Source: M50B91 sp964526665
GTDB lineage: Bacteria; Patescibacteriota; Gracilibacteria; UBA4473
Reading direction: 5' to 3'
Length of the DNA: 64,000 bases
Assembly (NCBI GenBank): GCA_964526665.1
Contig: CAZGJL010000003.1
Location: 1 to 64,000, forward strand
Position 1 is the first letter of the stretch. Each line of letters begins with the position of its first letter. A model generated the notes under the pieces. The model did not search any database. It was not told the DNA's origin and saw nothing but the letters and a program-made list of their open reading frames with translations. The position numbers and the translations under genes are program-made. Below are positions 24,283 to 33,100 of this stretch, piece by piece.

Positions 24283-25271
24283 TTTTGATGGAGTGCTTCA
24301 TAAAGGGATCGAACAGGAGTGTCTATAGATCGGCCTAGTCCACAGAAGGCAGTTTCTTGTTGAGTCTTGGTTATCTCCAAAATTTCATCCCAAGGAATTT
24401 TTTTTTGCTCAATAAGTTTCAATATTTGAGGAACTCCATCACGACAAGGAGTACAAGTTCCACAGAGTTGCTCATGGAAAAACTTGAGCCAACGTTTGAG
24501 TAATTCTTTTGCTGTAATATTAGGATCGTGTACCTCTAGAGATCCTGCTCCATTTGCAGGTTGATCTAAGTTTTTTCCTCTCCATACGGGACCACAAGCC
24601 CCTCCGCCAATTTGTACCAAACTTCGAGGATCAATTTTATTTTTTGTTTGTTTCAAAATCTCACGAACAGTCATGTCTGATGGCAAACGAAAGACTCCAT
24701 GATGTGGTACAATTCCTAAAATAGTGTAGAGACGGGTATTATCAAATGTTTCATTTTCTACAGCAGCTACATCAAAAAAAGTTTCTACATTATTAATAAG
24801 AGTTGGTTTCCCCCAAAGCCCGCGCTCTGTTGCATGAACAGTTTTACTACGAGGAAGGAGCCTCTTTCCTTCAATAGCATTCATCATAGTGCTACTCTCT
24901 CCTCCAAGGTAAGAATCAGCTTGTTCCTGAAATAAAAGTAATTCAACGCCATGTGTGGCAAGGCGTTTTACTTGTTTTTCAAGTCGTGGTTTTAGGATTT
25001 CAAAGTAATCATGATTACAGTTAATCCAACATTTTTTTGCTCCGATCAATTCGCAGGCAATGCGCATTCCCTCAAACACTTCATGAATATGTTCTGTCAA
25101 AAGAATCCAATCCTTTCGCACGCCAGGCTCTCCTTCTGAGGCATTACAGATAACAAATTTCTCTTCTCCTGGTGCATCGAGTACGGCTTTCCATTTTTTA
25201 TGAACAGGAAACCCGGTTCCACCTCGTCCAATAAGGCCGGCCTTTTCGATTTTTTTGAGTAGATCCTTCAT
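24279..25271 (-). CDS. hydB: NuoF/HydB-like NADH-binding flavoprotein subunit
   Basis: This subunit would pass electrons between NAD(P)H, FMN and the hydrogenase. The 330 residues begin MKDLLKKIEKAGLIGRGGTG, the FMN/NADH-binding glycine-rich loop. CNASEGEPGVRKD and GAGAYICGEE-type positions follow (here DSYLGGESSTMMNAIEG), then PTLINNVETF. The C-terminal [4Fe-4S] motif CGTCTPCRDG is present with a later Cys in FCGLGRSI. It lacks the N-terminal thioredoxin-like and C-terminal ferredoxin domains of many HydB proteins, and no NuoE/HydC gene is adjacent. The start at 25271 matches the family and is 2 nt after the preceding stop; the longer frame to 25346 overlaps the upstream gene. Confidence 0.9.
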   Translation of the reverse strand: MKDLLKKIEKAGLIGRGGTGFPVHKKWKAVLDAPGEEKFVICNASEGEPGVRKDWILLTEHIHEVFEGMRIACELIGAKKCWINCNHDYFEILKPRLEKQVKRLATHGVELLLFQEQADSYLGGESSTMMNAIEGKRLLPRSKTVHATERGLWGKPTLINNVETFFDVAAVENETFDNTRLYTILGIVPHHGVFRLPSDMTVREILKQTKNKIDPRSLVQIGGGACGPVWRGKNLDQPANGAGSLEVHDPNITAKELLKRWLKFFHEQLCGTCTPCRDGVPQILKLIEQKKIPWDEILEITKTQQETAFCGLGRSIDTPVRSLYEALHQK

Positions 25272-25273
25272 TT

Positions 25274-25780
25274 TTATTTTTTCCAAATATGCAAAATACC
25301 GAGAGCAATAGCTCCTCCCAGCAGAGCTGTCGCGAGTTGTGGCCAAGAAAGCATCGCTGCAACATTTCCAAGAAATTTTTCAGAAAGAAAGAATTGCAGA
25401 ATCCATTGTGAGGCAATGATGAGCCATATGAATTTCACTACTGCGCCAAGAATTACTCCAAAAACAGGCTTTGTTTTTAATACATGCACTCCTGCGATAA
25501 GGAGCATATTTCCAAGAATAATTACGGGAAGAGTAGGAGCAAGAACAAAGGGAAGTGTTCCGGCTGCGAGTGCAGCAGCACTTGGAAGAATAGCAAGAGT
25601 TAATGCTTTCCCTGCGCCAAGACGAAATGTCGCAGCGACAAGAATAGCATTTACTATTGGTCCAGTGATCCATTGTTGATGGAGAATGAGAGGAATGCTA
25701 CTAATACAAACAGCAAAAATAGCCCATTCGTACATTTTTGCTCGAGAAAAAGTGAGAATCGATTCTTGTATTTTAATCAT
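25274..25780 (-). CDS. five-helix membrane protein, ECF-transporter S-component-like
   Basis: The 168-residue protein has about five membrane helices and a short soluble N-terminus. Small residues and Pro are common in the helices (APTLPVIILGNMLLIAG, AVVKFIWLIIASQWIL), a composition like ECF transporter substrate-binding (S) components. I cannot name its substrate. It is the first gene of an operon with the NuoF-like subunit (2-nt gap) and the [FeFe] hydrogenase, so it may anchor the hydrogenase or serve its metal or cofactor supply. That role is inferred from position only. Confidence 0.6.
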   Translation of the reverse strand: MIKIQESILTFSRAKMYEWAIFAVCISSIPLILHQQWITGPIVNAILVAATFRLGAGKALTLAILPSAAALAAGTLPFVLAPTLPVIILGNMLLIAGVHVLKTKPVFGVILGAVVKFIWLIIASQWILQFFLSEKFLGNVAAMLSWPQLATALLGGAIALGILHIWKK

Positions 25781-25828
25781 CGAGCATTAGTGTACCAGAC
25801 TTTTTTTTGTCTACGAAACATTCATGAG

Positions 25829-25841
25829 TAAACTATGGTTG
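25829..25841 (+). promoter_or_regulatory. -10 box of leaderless HAD gene
   Basis: TTGTCT, a 16-nt spacer and TAAACT (25829-25834) are followed by 7 nt and the ATG at 25842. Confidence 0.5.
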
Positions 25842-26492
25842 ATGTTTGATGCAGTTTTATTCGACAATGATGGAATCTTAATAGACACAGAGCAGGTATA
25901 TGTTCGATCGTGTCAGGAGATAGTGAAAGAAATGTTTGGATTGGAATTAACATTGGAGTTATATCAAGAATGGGGATATACAAAAGGAATCGGTACGCAA
26001 GGGTGGTTAGGGGAGCAAGGAATTGAAAATGAAAAAATAAACGAATTCAGAAAGGTACGAAACAAACGATATGAAAAATTATTACTACAATTTATTGAGC
26101 CAATGCCTGGGGTTCAGAAATTATTAAGATTTTTATCTCAGCAAAAAATTCCGAGAGCTATTGTCACAGCAACCTATAGAAATCATTTGGAGTTAGCACA
26201 TAGACAGACAGGATTATTGTCGTTTTTTCAATTTGCAGTTACAAACGAAGATATAGAGAAATCAAAGCCTGCGCCTGATGGATATTTTTTGGCAGCGAAA
26301 AAATTAGGAATTACTCCAGGAAAATGTTTAGCTTTAGAAGATTCTCCACGAGGAGTTGCAGCCGGGAAAGCAGCGGGGATGACGGTGTGGGCTATTCCAA
26401 GTGGGCAGACAAAAGAACTGGATTTTTCTCTGGCGGACAAGAGATTTGAGTCGTTAGAGGAGGTATTATTCAAACTACAATCTACAAACTAG
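25842..26492 (+). CDS. HAD-superfamily hydrolase (beta-phosphoglucomutase/phosphatase-like)
   Basis: The 216 residues start MFDAVLFDNDGILIDTE, HAD motif I with nucleophile Asp in FDNDG (the fourth position is Asn-Asp in place of the usual Asp-x-Asp order, still D-x-D as DND). A helical cap follows. Motif II is IVTATY, motif III the Lys of KSKPAPDGYFLAAKKL, and motif IV ALEDSPRGVAAGKAAGM. This is the GxxxxD/P-type used by phosphoglycolate phosphatases and beta-phosphoglucomutases. The last residues (FKLQSTN) and the stop codon lie in a dispersed repeat. An ATG at 25824 would add six residues; the -10 spacing favours 25842. Confidence 0.85.
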   Translation: MFDAVLFDNDGILIDTEQVYVRSCQEIVKEMFGLELTLELYQEWGYTKGIGTQGWLGEQGIENEKINEFRKVRNKRYEKLLLQFIEPMPGVQKLLRFLSQQKIPRAIVTATYRNHLELAHRQTGLLSFFQFAVTNEDIEKSKPAPDGYFLAAKKLGITPGKCLALEDSPRGVAAGKAAGMTVWAIPSGQTKELDFSLADKRFESLEEVLFKLQSTN

Positions 26493-26549
26493 AAACTACA
26501 AATAAGAAAGTTCAATATTTGAAGGCTGAAGACTGAAGTTTGTAGTTTT
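26471..26549. repeat. dispersed repeat with inverted ends between HAD and EamA genes
   Basis: AAACTACAA (26472-26480) is the inverse of TTGTAGTTT (26540-26548), with CTGAAGACTGAAG and CTACAAACTAGAAACTACAA inside. It carries the stop codons of both convergent genes, so it forms their 3' ends and is a candidate bidirectional terminator. Confidence 0.7.
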
Positions 26550-27423
26550 AACTCAATCCTAGTCCCACCAACCCAGCAACACAGACTCCAATCCAGAGCC
26601 ATTGATTTCGGGTCAAATTTTCACGATAAAGCCAGTGTCCAAGAAGAATTGTGATAAATATTCCTCCTGTTCCAATTACGTTTGCAATTCCAACAGAACC
26701 CATTGTTACCGCAAGAGCAAAACATCCGGTTCCAATTACCGTCGGAGCTGAGACAAGAGCGATTTTGCCAATCTCTGGCAATTTTATTTTTCCAAAAGGG
26801 TTTTTTCCACAAATCATCCACCGTACTATCCCAAATATCAATGCCCATATACCAATCAATACTTCCCATGTATATCCTGCGATGAAGGGGTCAAGATTTC
26901 TCGCAACATCTGACATTTGTACGAACGAAATGCTGGCAAGAATAGCGGCAATAATTACGAGAAGTACGCCTTTTCCGGTTCGTGGATCGAGGTGATCAAT
27001 GTTTATTTTTTGTGTAGAGAGTGCGAGTCCTCCGATAACAATCGGAACAACCCACAAAAATTCTATAAGAGAGGGAAGTTCCTGAAACCAGAGCCAACTT
27101 ATAAAGAAAACGAAGAGAACTCCGCTAATACTTCGGAGAGCATTTTTTATCCCAACGGGTAAGAACTTCAACGCCCAAAAAGAAAGTCCCAGACTTGCAG
27201 CACCGGTGAGTCCAGCCAATATCAAATTTGAAGCAAATTCAGGAAGTAATCCAAAGCTTTCTGGTTTTGCCAAGAGGAGCAATGGAGCCATAGAAAAAAT
27301 CAGTGACAGATTTCTTACGATAGAAACAGAAAGTCCATCGTGTTTTCGTACGTGATGTGCGATTAAGGTACTGTAAATGGAGTACCCAAGCATTGCCGCA
27401 ACTGCAAGAAAGAAAAACATCAT
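26548..27423 (-). CDS. EamA/DMT-family transporter
   Basis: The 291-residue protein has about ten membrane helices in two halves with EamA-type spacing, for example ILAGLTGAASLGLSFWALKF and GTGGIFITILLGHWLYRENL near the end of repeat 2. The drug/metabolite transporter superfamily exports amino acids, nucleosides or other small molecules; the substrate cannot be told. Its start overlaps the stop of the nucleotidyltransferase gene (27420-27423), so the two are translationally coupled. Confidence 0.85.
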   Translation of the reverse strand: MMFFFLAVAAMLGYSIYSTLIAHHVRKHDGLSVSIVRNLSLIFSMAPLLLLAKPESFGLLPEFASNLILAGLTGAASLGLSFWALKFLPVGIKNALRSISGVLFVFFISWLWFQELPSLIEFLWVVPIVIGGLALSTQKINIDHLDPRTGKGVLLVIIAAILASISFVQMSDVARNLDPFIAGYTWEVLIGIWALIFGIVRWMICGKNPFGKIKLPEIGKIALVSAPTVIGTGCFALAVTMGSVGIANVIGTGGIFITILLGHWLYRENLTRNQWLWIGVCVAGLVGLGLS

Positions 27424-28034
27424 TTTTTCCAGTGTTTGTTTTTGGGAACTGGATGAAATCGAAGTTCAGTACTGCTTAATACTATTTTTGCATCTGGTTT
27501 TTTGAAATCAGAATTACGAAGGATTTTTGCTCGTTGAATCCAACGAAAAAAAGTTTCCCAGAGGGATTTCCGTACACGAAATCGTTTTCGAGGCGGTCCA
27601 AAGGTTTTGTTTGGTATTTCATCAAAGTTCTCTCCAAAATCCTTCATCCAGCTTTCGTTTTCTGTTACAAAATTTGACCATAAGTTTAATGGGTCATAGA
27701 GAGGAATATTGTGACTGAAGAGGTGAGCAGAATAAGCATCTTTTTCTGCTATTTCCAGAGAGTGGTCGGTGAGAAGATGATTGGGACAAATTTTTCCTTT
27801 GTGATTGTGTGGCTTAGCAAGCTGTCCACATATTTTTAAAAGAGAAAATACAAAAAATCGAGCAGTCCATATTTGTCCATATCGCGCTATTACAAGGATA
27901 TCGATATCAGATTTTTTTTTGGCTCGTCCGCAAGCAATAGATCCTGAGAGAAATATAGCTTGTACACCAGGAAGACATCCAAGGAATTTTGCCCAGAGTT
28001 CTGCTTTTTTAAGTAATTTTTTATCAATTTCCAT
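27420..28034 (-). CDS. nucleotidyltransferase-domain protein
   Basis: The 204 residues have the minimal nucleotidyltransferase signature FLSGSIACGRAKKKSDIDIL (GS...SDxD), where the two Asp bind metal. A helical C-terminal half with basic patches (GPPRKRFRVRKSLWETFFRW) follows. Such proteins act in antibiotic modification, toxin-antitoxin pairs or tRNA/RNA modification, and none can be chosen from sequence. It shares an operon with the EamA permease. The ATG is 7 nt after a CACACT box with TTGGAG 17 nt upstream of it. Confidence 0.75.
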   Translation of the reverse strand: MEIDKKLLKKAELWAKFLGCLPGVQAIFLSGSIACGRAKKKSDIDILVIARYGQIWTARFFVFSLLKICGQLAKPHNHKGKICPNHLLTDHSLEIAEKDAYSAHLFSHNIPLYDPLNLWSNFVTENESWMKDFGENFDEIPNKTFGPPRKRFRVRKSLWETFFRWIQRAKILRNSDFKKPDAKIVLSSTELRFHPVPKNKHWKK

Positions 28035-28070
28035 CAGGCGAAGTGTGCCATAAAGTTGCTTTCACTCCAA
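28035..28070 (-). promoter_or_regulatory. leaderless promoter of nucleotidyltransferase-EamA operon
   Basis: On the minus strand TTGGAG (28070-28065), a 17-nt spacer and CACACT (28047-28042) are followed by 7 nt and the ATG at 28034. Confidence 0.55.
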
Positions 28071-28076
28071 ACAAGT

Positions 28077-28104
28077 CAAACTACAATCTACAAACTAAAA
28101 ATAT
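28077..28104. repeat. dispersed ACTACAATCTACAAACTA repeat
   Basis: AAACTACAATCTACAAACTA matches the left arm of the copy at 26472-26491 and lies between the metallopeptidase and nucleotidyltransferase genes. Confidence 0.65.
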
Positions 28105-28119
28105 AGAATATTTTTGAAA

Positions 28120-28887
28120 CTAACGCTTTGCGAGGACCTGTAGAGGGTCGATTGGTAAGAGTGTCGTATCAAAGAATGCAGTAAGAGAAACATTCTCTTT
28201 GTCTAAATCAAACTCAATATTTCCAAACACATGAGTTTTCATGAAATTATATTTTTTTTTCAGGAGAGGCGATTGTTGTGCAAGTGCACGAAAATTTTCT
28301 CCATGGAGTCGGTACATGAGATAGCTTTCTGCAAAATCCTCAAAGCAATCTGCTTGTGCGTACCCAGAGACAAAATCAGCTCGTTGGGAATTTCGTTGTT
28401 GTGCTTTAGTAGATGTCCATGAAATTTCATAAAACCGAACACTCAGATCATCAGAGAGAACAGGGTTTTTTCCGTCTTGAAATTTCGTACGATGTCCGCG
28501 TTTTCCTGTTAAGGCTCCAAGATCAACAATATGGCCAAGTTCGTGAATAAATACTCCTTGCAGTTCGTCACTCGTATCAATTGAGTGTGTATGGAGAATT
28601 ATTTTTTTTGAGTTAGAAAGTCCTCGTGAAATATTTGTTTCATTGCGGATTTCTAGTTTTTCTAAAGGATCGGTATGCCACTTAGGAAGAGCGAGAATGG
28701 AATTTCTTACTTGTTGTTTTACAAAAGAAAGTCGAAGACGGTCGGTTCGTGTTTTTTTAAAATTTCTTGCTGAGAAATGTCCGGTCCAAGGAAGAGTTCT
28801 CTGTGTCGGAGGAGTGAGTATCTGTGGCGCCGCATGAAAAGGCGTCGCAGAGAAGGAATTAATAACGGAAAGGAGGGAAAGTATCAT
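28120..28887 (-). CDS. secreted zinc metallopeptidase-like protein
   Basis: The 255-residue protein has an N-terminal hydrophobic signal (MILSLLSVINSFSATPFHAA). Its zinc motif is HELGH (in GVFIHELGHIVDLG, about residue 132). About 55 residues later comes EDFAESYLMYRLHG, whose Glu could be the third ligand. HExxH followed by (E)DFAE is seen in the anthrax-lethal-factor-like (ATLF) and related peptidase groups. It therefore probably acts outside the cell on protein or envelope substrates. It precedes the surface operon at 29041 in divergent orientation. Confidence 0.65.
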   Translation of the reverse strand: MILSLLSVINSFSATPFHAAPQILTPPTQRTLPWTGHFSARNFKKTRTDRLRLSFVKQQVRNSILALPKWHTDPLEKLEIRNETNISRGLSNSKKIILHTHSIDTSDELQGVFIHELGHIVDLGALTGKRGHRTKFQDGKNPVLSDDLSVRFYEISWTSTKAQQRNSQRADFVSGYAQADCFEDFAESYLMYRLHGENFRALAQQSPLLKKKYNFMKTHVFGNIEFDLDKENVSLTAFFDTTLLPIDPLQVLAKR

Positions 28888-29040
28888 GAAACAAAAAGCA
28901 CAAAAGCATAGGCATATGTGTGTTTTTGTTTTGAGATCATTCTCTTTTTACGACTTTACCATGAAAAGTCAAGGGATTTTGAGCAAAAAATTGAGTCAGA
29001 ACTTGCATGAAAGTCTCATCCCGTGCCAAAATGTATAAGA

Positions 29041-30141
29041 ATGAAAAATATATATACACAGTTATTTTGGACGCGTTTGGTGCTAGGAGTTTTTTTGGTG
29101 TTTTTTTTGATACCAATGGGACAGGTGAATGCAGAAGATTTTGTGAAGTGTTCAACCCTTGTTGGCAATAATCTACAAAGGGAAAATTGCATAGATCGTT
29201 CAGATTGTAAGTGGGTGGAAGGGGAGAAGGTTTCTGTGGGGCTTCCCCAGGCAGATAGATGTGTGGTGCAGCCTTCAGAATGTCGCACCATGGAGGAGTC
29301 AGTCTGTGAAGAGTATGGTTGTGATTGGAGAGAGGGTTCAGGTGAGTGTGTAGGAAAAGCAGAGATTTGTACGGGGAGAACATGGACGGGATGTGGATTG
29401 GACAATGATTGTCGATGGAATAATGGGAAATGTATGTTGAGTGCAGCAAAACAGGACGCGAAAGCGGTAGGAGCATTGGATGGTATTTGTAATGAAGAGA
29501 TAGAGAATTCACAAAGAAATGACTTTTGGATTGAAAACATCCCTTCAACCTGTCTAAAACCAATTACAAACAAAGGGGTTCAACATTTTTGTGAAACTAA
29601 TGTTGATTTATTAGCTCCCTATGGAAAAAAACAATGTCGAAGAGGAATAGTACACGTAATCAAAGCCGGAGAACGAAAATGTTTAGACGACTCGGAAATG
29701 CGATTCCAAAGAAGTTTGAAAAATTCGACTGCACGTGAACAACGTCGAGCAGATGATACTGTTTGTCGCGCGAACACGGCATATATTTATGGTGGACCTG
29801 TTTTTGAAGGAGGAGGACTACGAAGTGGGGCAATACTTGCACACGAAAATCTCACTAAATCAATTTCTCATTCGACAGACTTAAAAGGATTAATGATTAA
29901 TTGGACAAAATTTATCCTTGAGATTGTAGCCGTTATTGCTGTTATAGCCGTTATTTGGGCGGGAATTCTCTATATTACTGATATGGGAGATGGAGGAAAT
30001 ATAGAAAAAGCAAAAAAAATACTTATGTGGGTGGCTATTGGAATTTTTGTAATTCTGGGATCTTATGCCATCGTAAATACATTGATGAAGGCGGATTTTG
30101 GATCGAATCGTGTAGCAATAACAACCTCTTTTGACGCATGA
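29041..30141 (+). CDS. Cys-rich secreted protein with VirB2/TrbC-pilin-like C-terminus
   Basis: From the ATG at 29041 the 366 residues start with a signal/anchor (LVLGVFLVFFLIPMGQVNA). A Cys-rich region with repeated CxW/CxWxxG modules follows (CKWVEGEKV, CDWREGSGEC, CRWNNGKC; about residues 40-150), then a linker. The C-terminus has two adjacent membrane helices, FILEIVAVIAVIAVIWAGIL and ILMWVAIGIFVILGSYAIVN, joined by the polar loop GGNIEKAKK. That helix pair with its loop resembles type IV secretion pilins (VirB2/TrbC). The stop overlaps the next ATG by 4 nt. A GTG at 29023 would extend it by six residues. Confidence 0.7.
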   Translation: MKNIYTQLFWTRLVLGVFLVFFLIPMGQVNAEDFVKCSTLVGNNLQRENCIDRSDCKWVEGEKVSVGLPQADRCVVQPSECRTMEESVCEEYGCDWREGSGECVGKAEICTGRTWTGCGLDNDCRWNNGKCMLSAAKQDAKAVGALDGICNEEIENSQRNDFWIENIPSTCLKPITNKGVQHFCETNVDLLAPYGKKQCRRGIVHVIKAGERKCLDDSEMRFQRSLKNSTAREQRRADDTVCRANTAYIYGGPVFEGGGLRSGAILAHENLTKSISHSTDLKGLMINWTKFILEIVAVIAVIAVIWAGILYITDMGDGGNIEKAKKILMWVAIGIFVILGSYAIVNTLMKADFGSNRVAITTSFDA

Positions 30142-33100
30142 AGAAATTGATTCTTGGCTTAATGATAGTTGTACTGGGAATAGGAATTTCTGGGGGAGAA
30201 ACGACGCATGCATGGGAGGATTGCAATACATATAGTGGAGCCTTAAAAAGGCAGTGTGAAGATGACACGGAGGGGCGAAATTTTGTAGAAGAAATAACAG
30301 TGAATGTAGCAGATGCATTACGAGATGTAGAAGAATTTAACTTACGTATGCAATATTATTTGCGTCCGTACATAGAGGCAGAGTTGACCTTTGACCAATG
30401 GAAAGAACTGTATGGATATGGGTCTACAGGAGGAGGACCGATTCCAGGAGGAGAATTCAGATTGCCAGATGCAGCTGTGTTTGGGGGGATTGGGGCTAAT
30501 ACTGATTTGAGGTTATTTATTCTTAATGTGCTGGAATGGGTTCTGAGTTTCTTAGGGATTGTGGCTATCGCTGTAATTATTTTTGCTGGATATACCTATA
30601 TCGTTGGAGGAGAAGAAAATAATGAAAAGGCAAAAAAAATGATTTTATATGCTGCTATCGGGATTATTGTAATTCTGAGTTCTTACGCCTTGGTAAATAC
30701 ATTGATTACCAAAACTATTGAGGGAGGGGATAATTTTGAAACAGTACAAAATTACGTTTCAATTGAGGGAATCGTAAAAGATATTAAGATTCAGGCACTG
30801 TGTGGCGGCACGAATTGTAGTACAATATATTCTCTGGGATCAAGTGGAGGATTTGCTATTCAGCCTTATGACGATATTAAATTTTTTATTACAGGAGGCA
30901 AAGAAATTACAAATGTGCAATGGAATTTTGGGGATGGAGGATTATATGAATCGGCAGGATTAGACGGAGCAGTAACTCGCTCTTTTGCCGAATCCAAATG
31001 GTATAACGTAGCAGTGATGGGAAAGATTAAAAAGGAAAACCCAGACTCCGAGGATGAAGATCCATACAATAGATTTGTGGGACAAATGCGATTATGGGTA
31101 GGAGAGGTGGTTTTGGCACGCTTCAAAATGGTTCCATCTGTAAATCCCGAAATGGGACAATCAGTTGAATTTGATGCTTCAGGAGCAACAACGATAACAG
31201 GAGCAATTGATAATTATATATGGACATGTACTCCCGCAGCAGGAGTTACTCCTTCTCCGTGTAAGGATTTTAATATTCAGAGAAAAGCGTCACAAAACAA
31301 TAGTAAACACAAGAAAAATTTCTTTGCAACCTTTGACGCACCTGGTGCGGTTACTATTTCTTTGGTAGTAAAAGCCAAAATAGGAACAGAAAATGCGGAT
31401 TCACAAGTAGCTGAAGAAGTAATCAATATTCAGGCAGCTGGAGGATCGGGAGGTAAGGGGGGGATTGTAGATTTTAGTACGCCTAATATAGTGACAGTAA
31501 ATCTTGGAACAGAATTACAAGCTTCAGGAGCTCCAACAGACGGATCATATGGATGGAAATTTGCCGATGGAACAACCGATACAGGAGATAAAATTGTACA
31601 TGCTTTTGCAGGAGTAGGAGTGCAGACAGTGGAACTTATTGCAAAGGACGCTGACGGGAATCAGATAGGAGGAGTCGTAACAAAAAATGTAATTGTTTCT
31701 CCAAGAAAAGGGATTATAAACTTAGTAGTTCCAAGTATAATTGTGAAAGATATCCCGGGAGAATTACGAGCTTCAGGAGCTCCAACAGACGGATCATATG
31801 CATGGACTTTTGCAGACGGAACAACGGAGAAGGGAGACAGAATCTTGCGTTCTTTTGCGGTAGAGGGAGTGCAGTCGGTAGAACTTATTGCAAAGGACGC
31901 AGTCGGGAATCAGATAGGGGGAGTCGTAACAAAAAATGTAATAATTTCTCCTGAAAACATGGGGGAGAATCCTATTAATTTTATATTACCAAAAGTTTTG
32001 TTGAAGAATGTTCCAGCATTACTTCGTGCAACAGGAGCGCCAACAGATGGATCATATACATGGACATTTGCAGACGGGACAACAGAGGTAGGAGATCAAA
32101 TAATGCATACTTTTGCGGCAGATGGAATTGAAGCAATCAGTCTTGATGCAATAGATAATCAAGGAACTCAAATTGGAGGAATTGTGACAAAGAACGCAAT
32201 TGTTTCTTCTTTGGCGATGCCTACCGCTATTGCAACATTTGAAGGAAATCCTGTTGTGTCAGGAATTGTAATAGATTTTTTCAGAGGTCTTCCTGGAACG
32301 CCAGTGTTTGGTACAGGCTCTTGTGATGAATTTGGGGATTGTGGCTCAACGGCACAGGTGACACATTCTTGGAAATGGAATGGAGCTTCTATTCCAGAAG
32401 CACAATTATCACAAATACTGACCCAATTAGGAACACATGTGATGACACTTGTTACAACCTCAACAACGGATATTACCAAAAAAGGAAAACAAACATTCCG
32501 TATTAAGGTAGAGAATAATCCGCCAACAGTTGATTTTGATATAGCAGAAGATCCTACATTGGGGCCAGGGTTTATGCGTCTCAATATTACGGCCGATGAT
32601 ATTGATGGAGAAATTACTCGTTATCGTTTGAAGGCAACTGAATATGGAAATATGCTTGCGACACAGATGATTCCTACCACACAGAATACGCTTTCAACGA
32701 TTATGGATTTTTCCTCTGAAATAGGAACACATGATGTGACTTTTCAAGTAGAAGTGACAGATTCAGATGGAGGAATAGGAACAACAACAAAAAATGAAAT
32801 TCTTACGATTACACCTTCAACATCAAGCAATCAGTCACCAACCGTTTCTATTTTTACAACACCTTCCACAACGGGAACCACAGACAGTATTTTTAGATTC
32901 TTTACGCAGGCATATGATCCAGACGGTGATCATTTAACGTATATTTGGACATTTCCAGGAGGACAGACAGTGTTCGGGAAAACAGCGGTTCATCGTTTTG
33001 ATGAAGCAGGGGAACATGTAGCAAAAGTAACGGTCACAGATGGATTAGAGAATATTTCAGATGAAGAAATAATTACTATTGTAGAGAATCTGGGAGGAGG

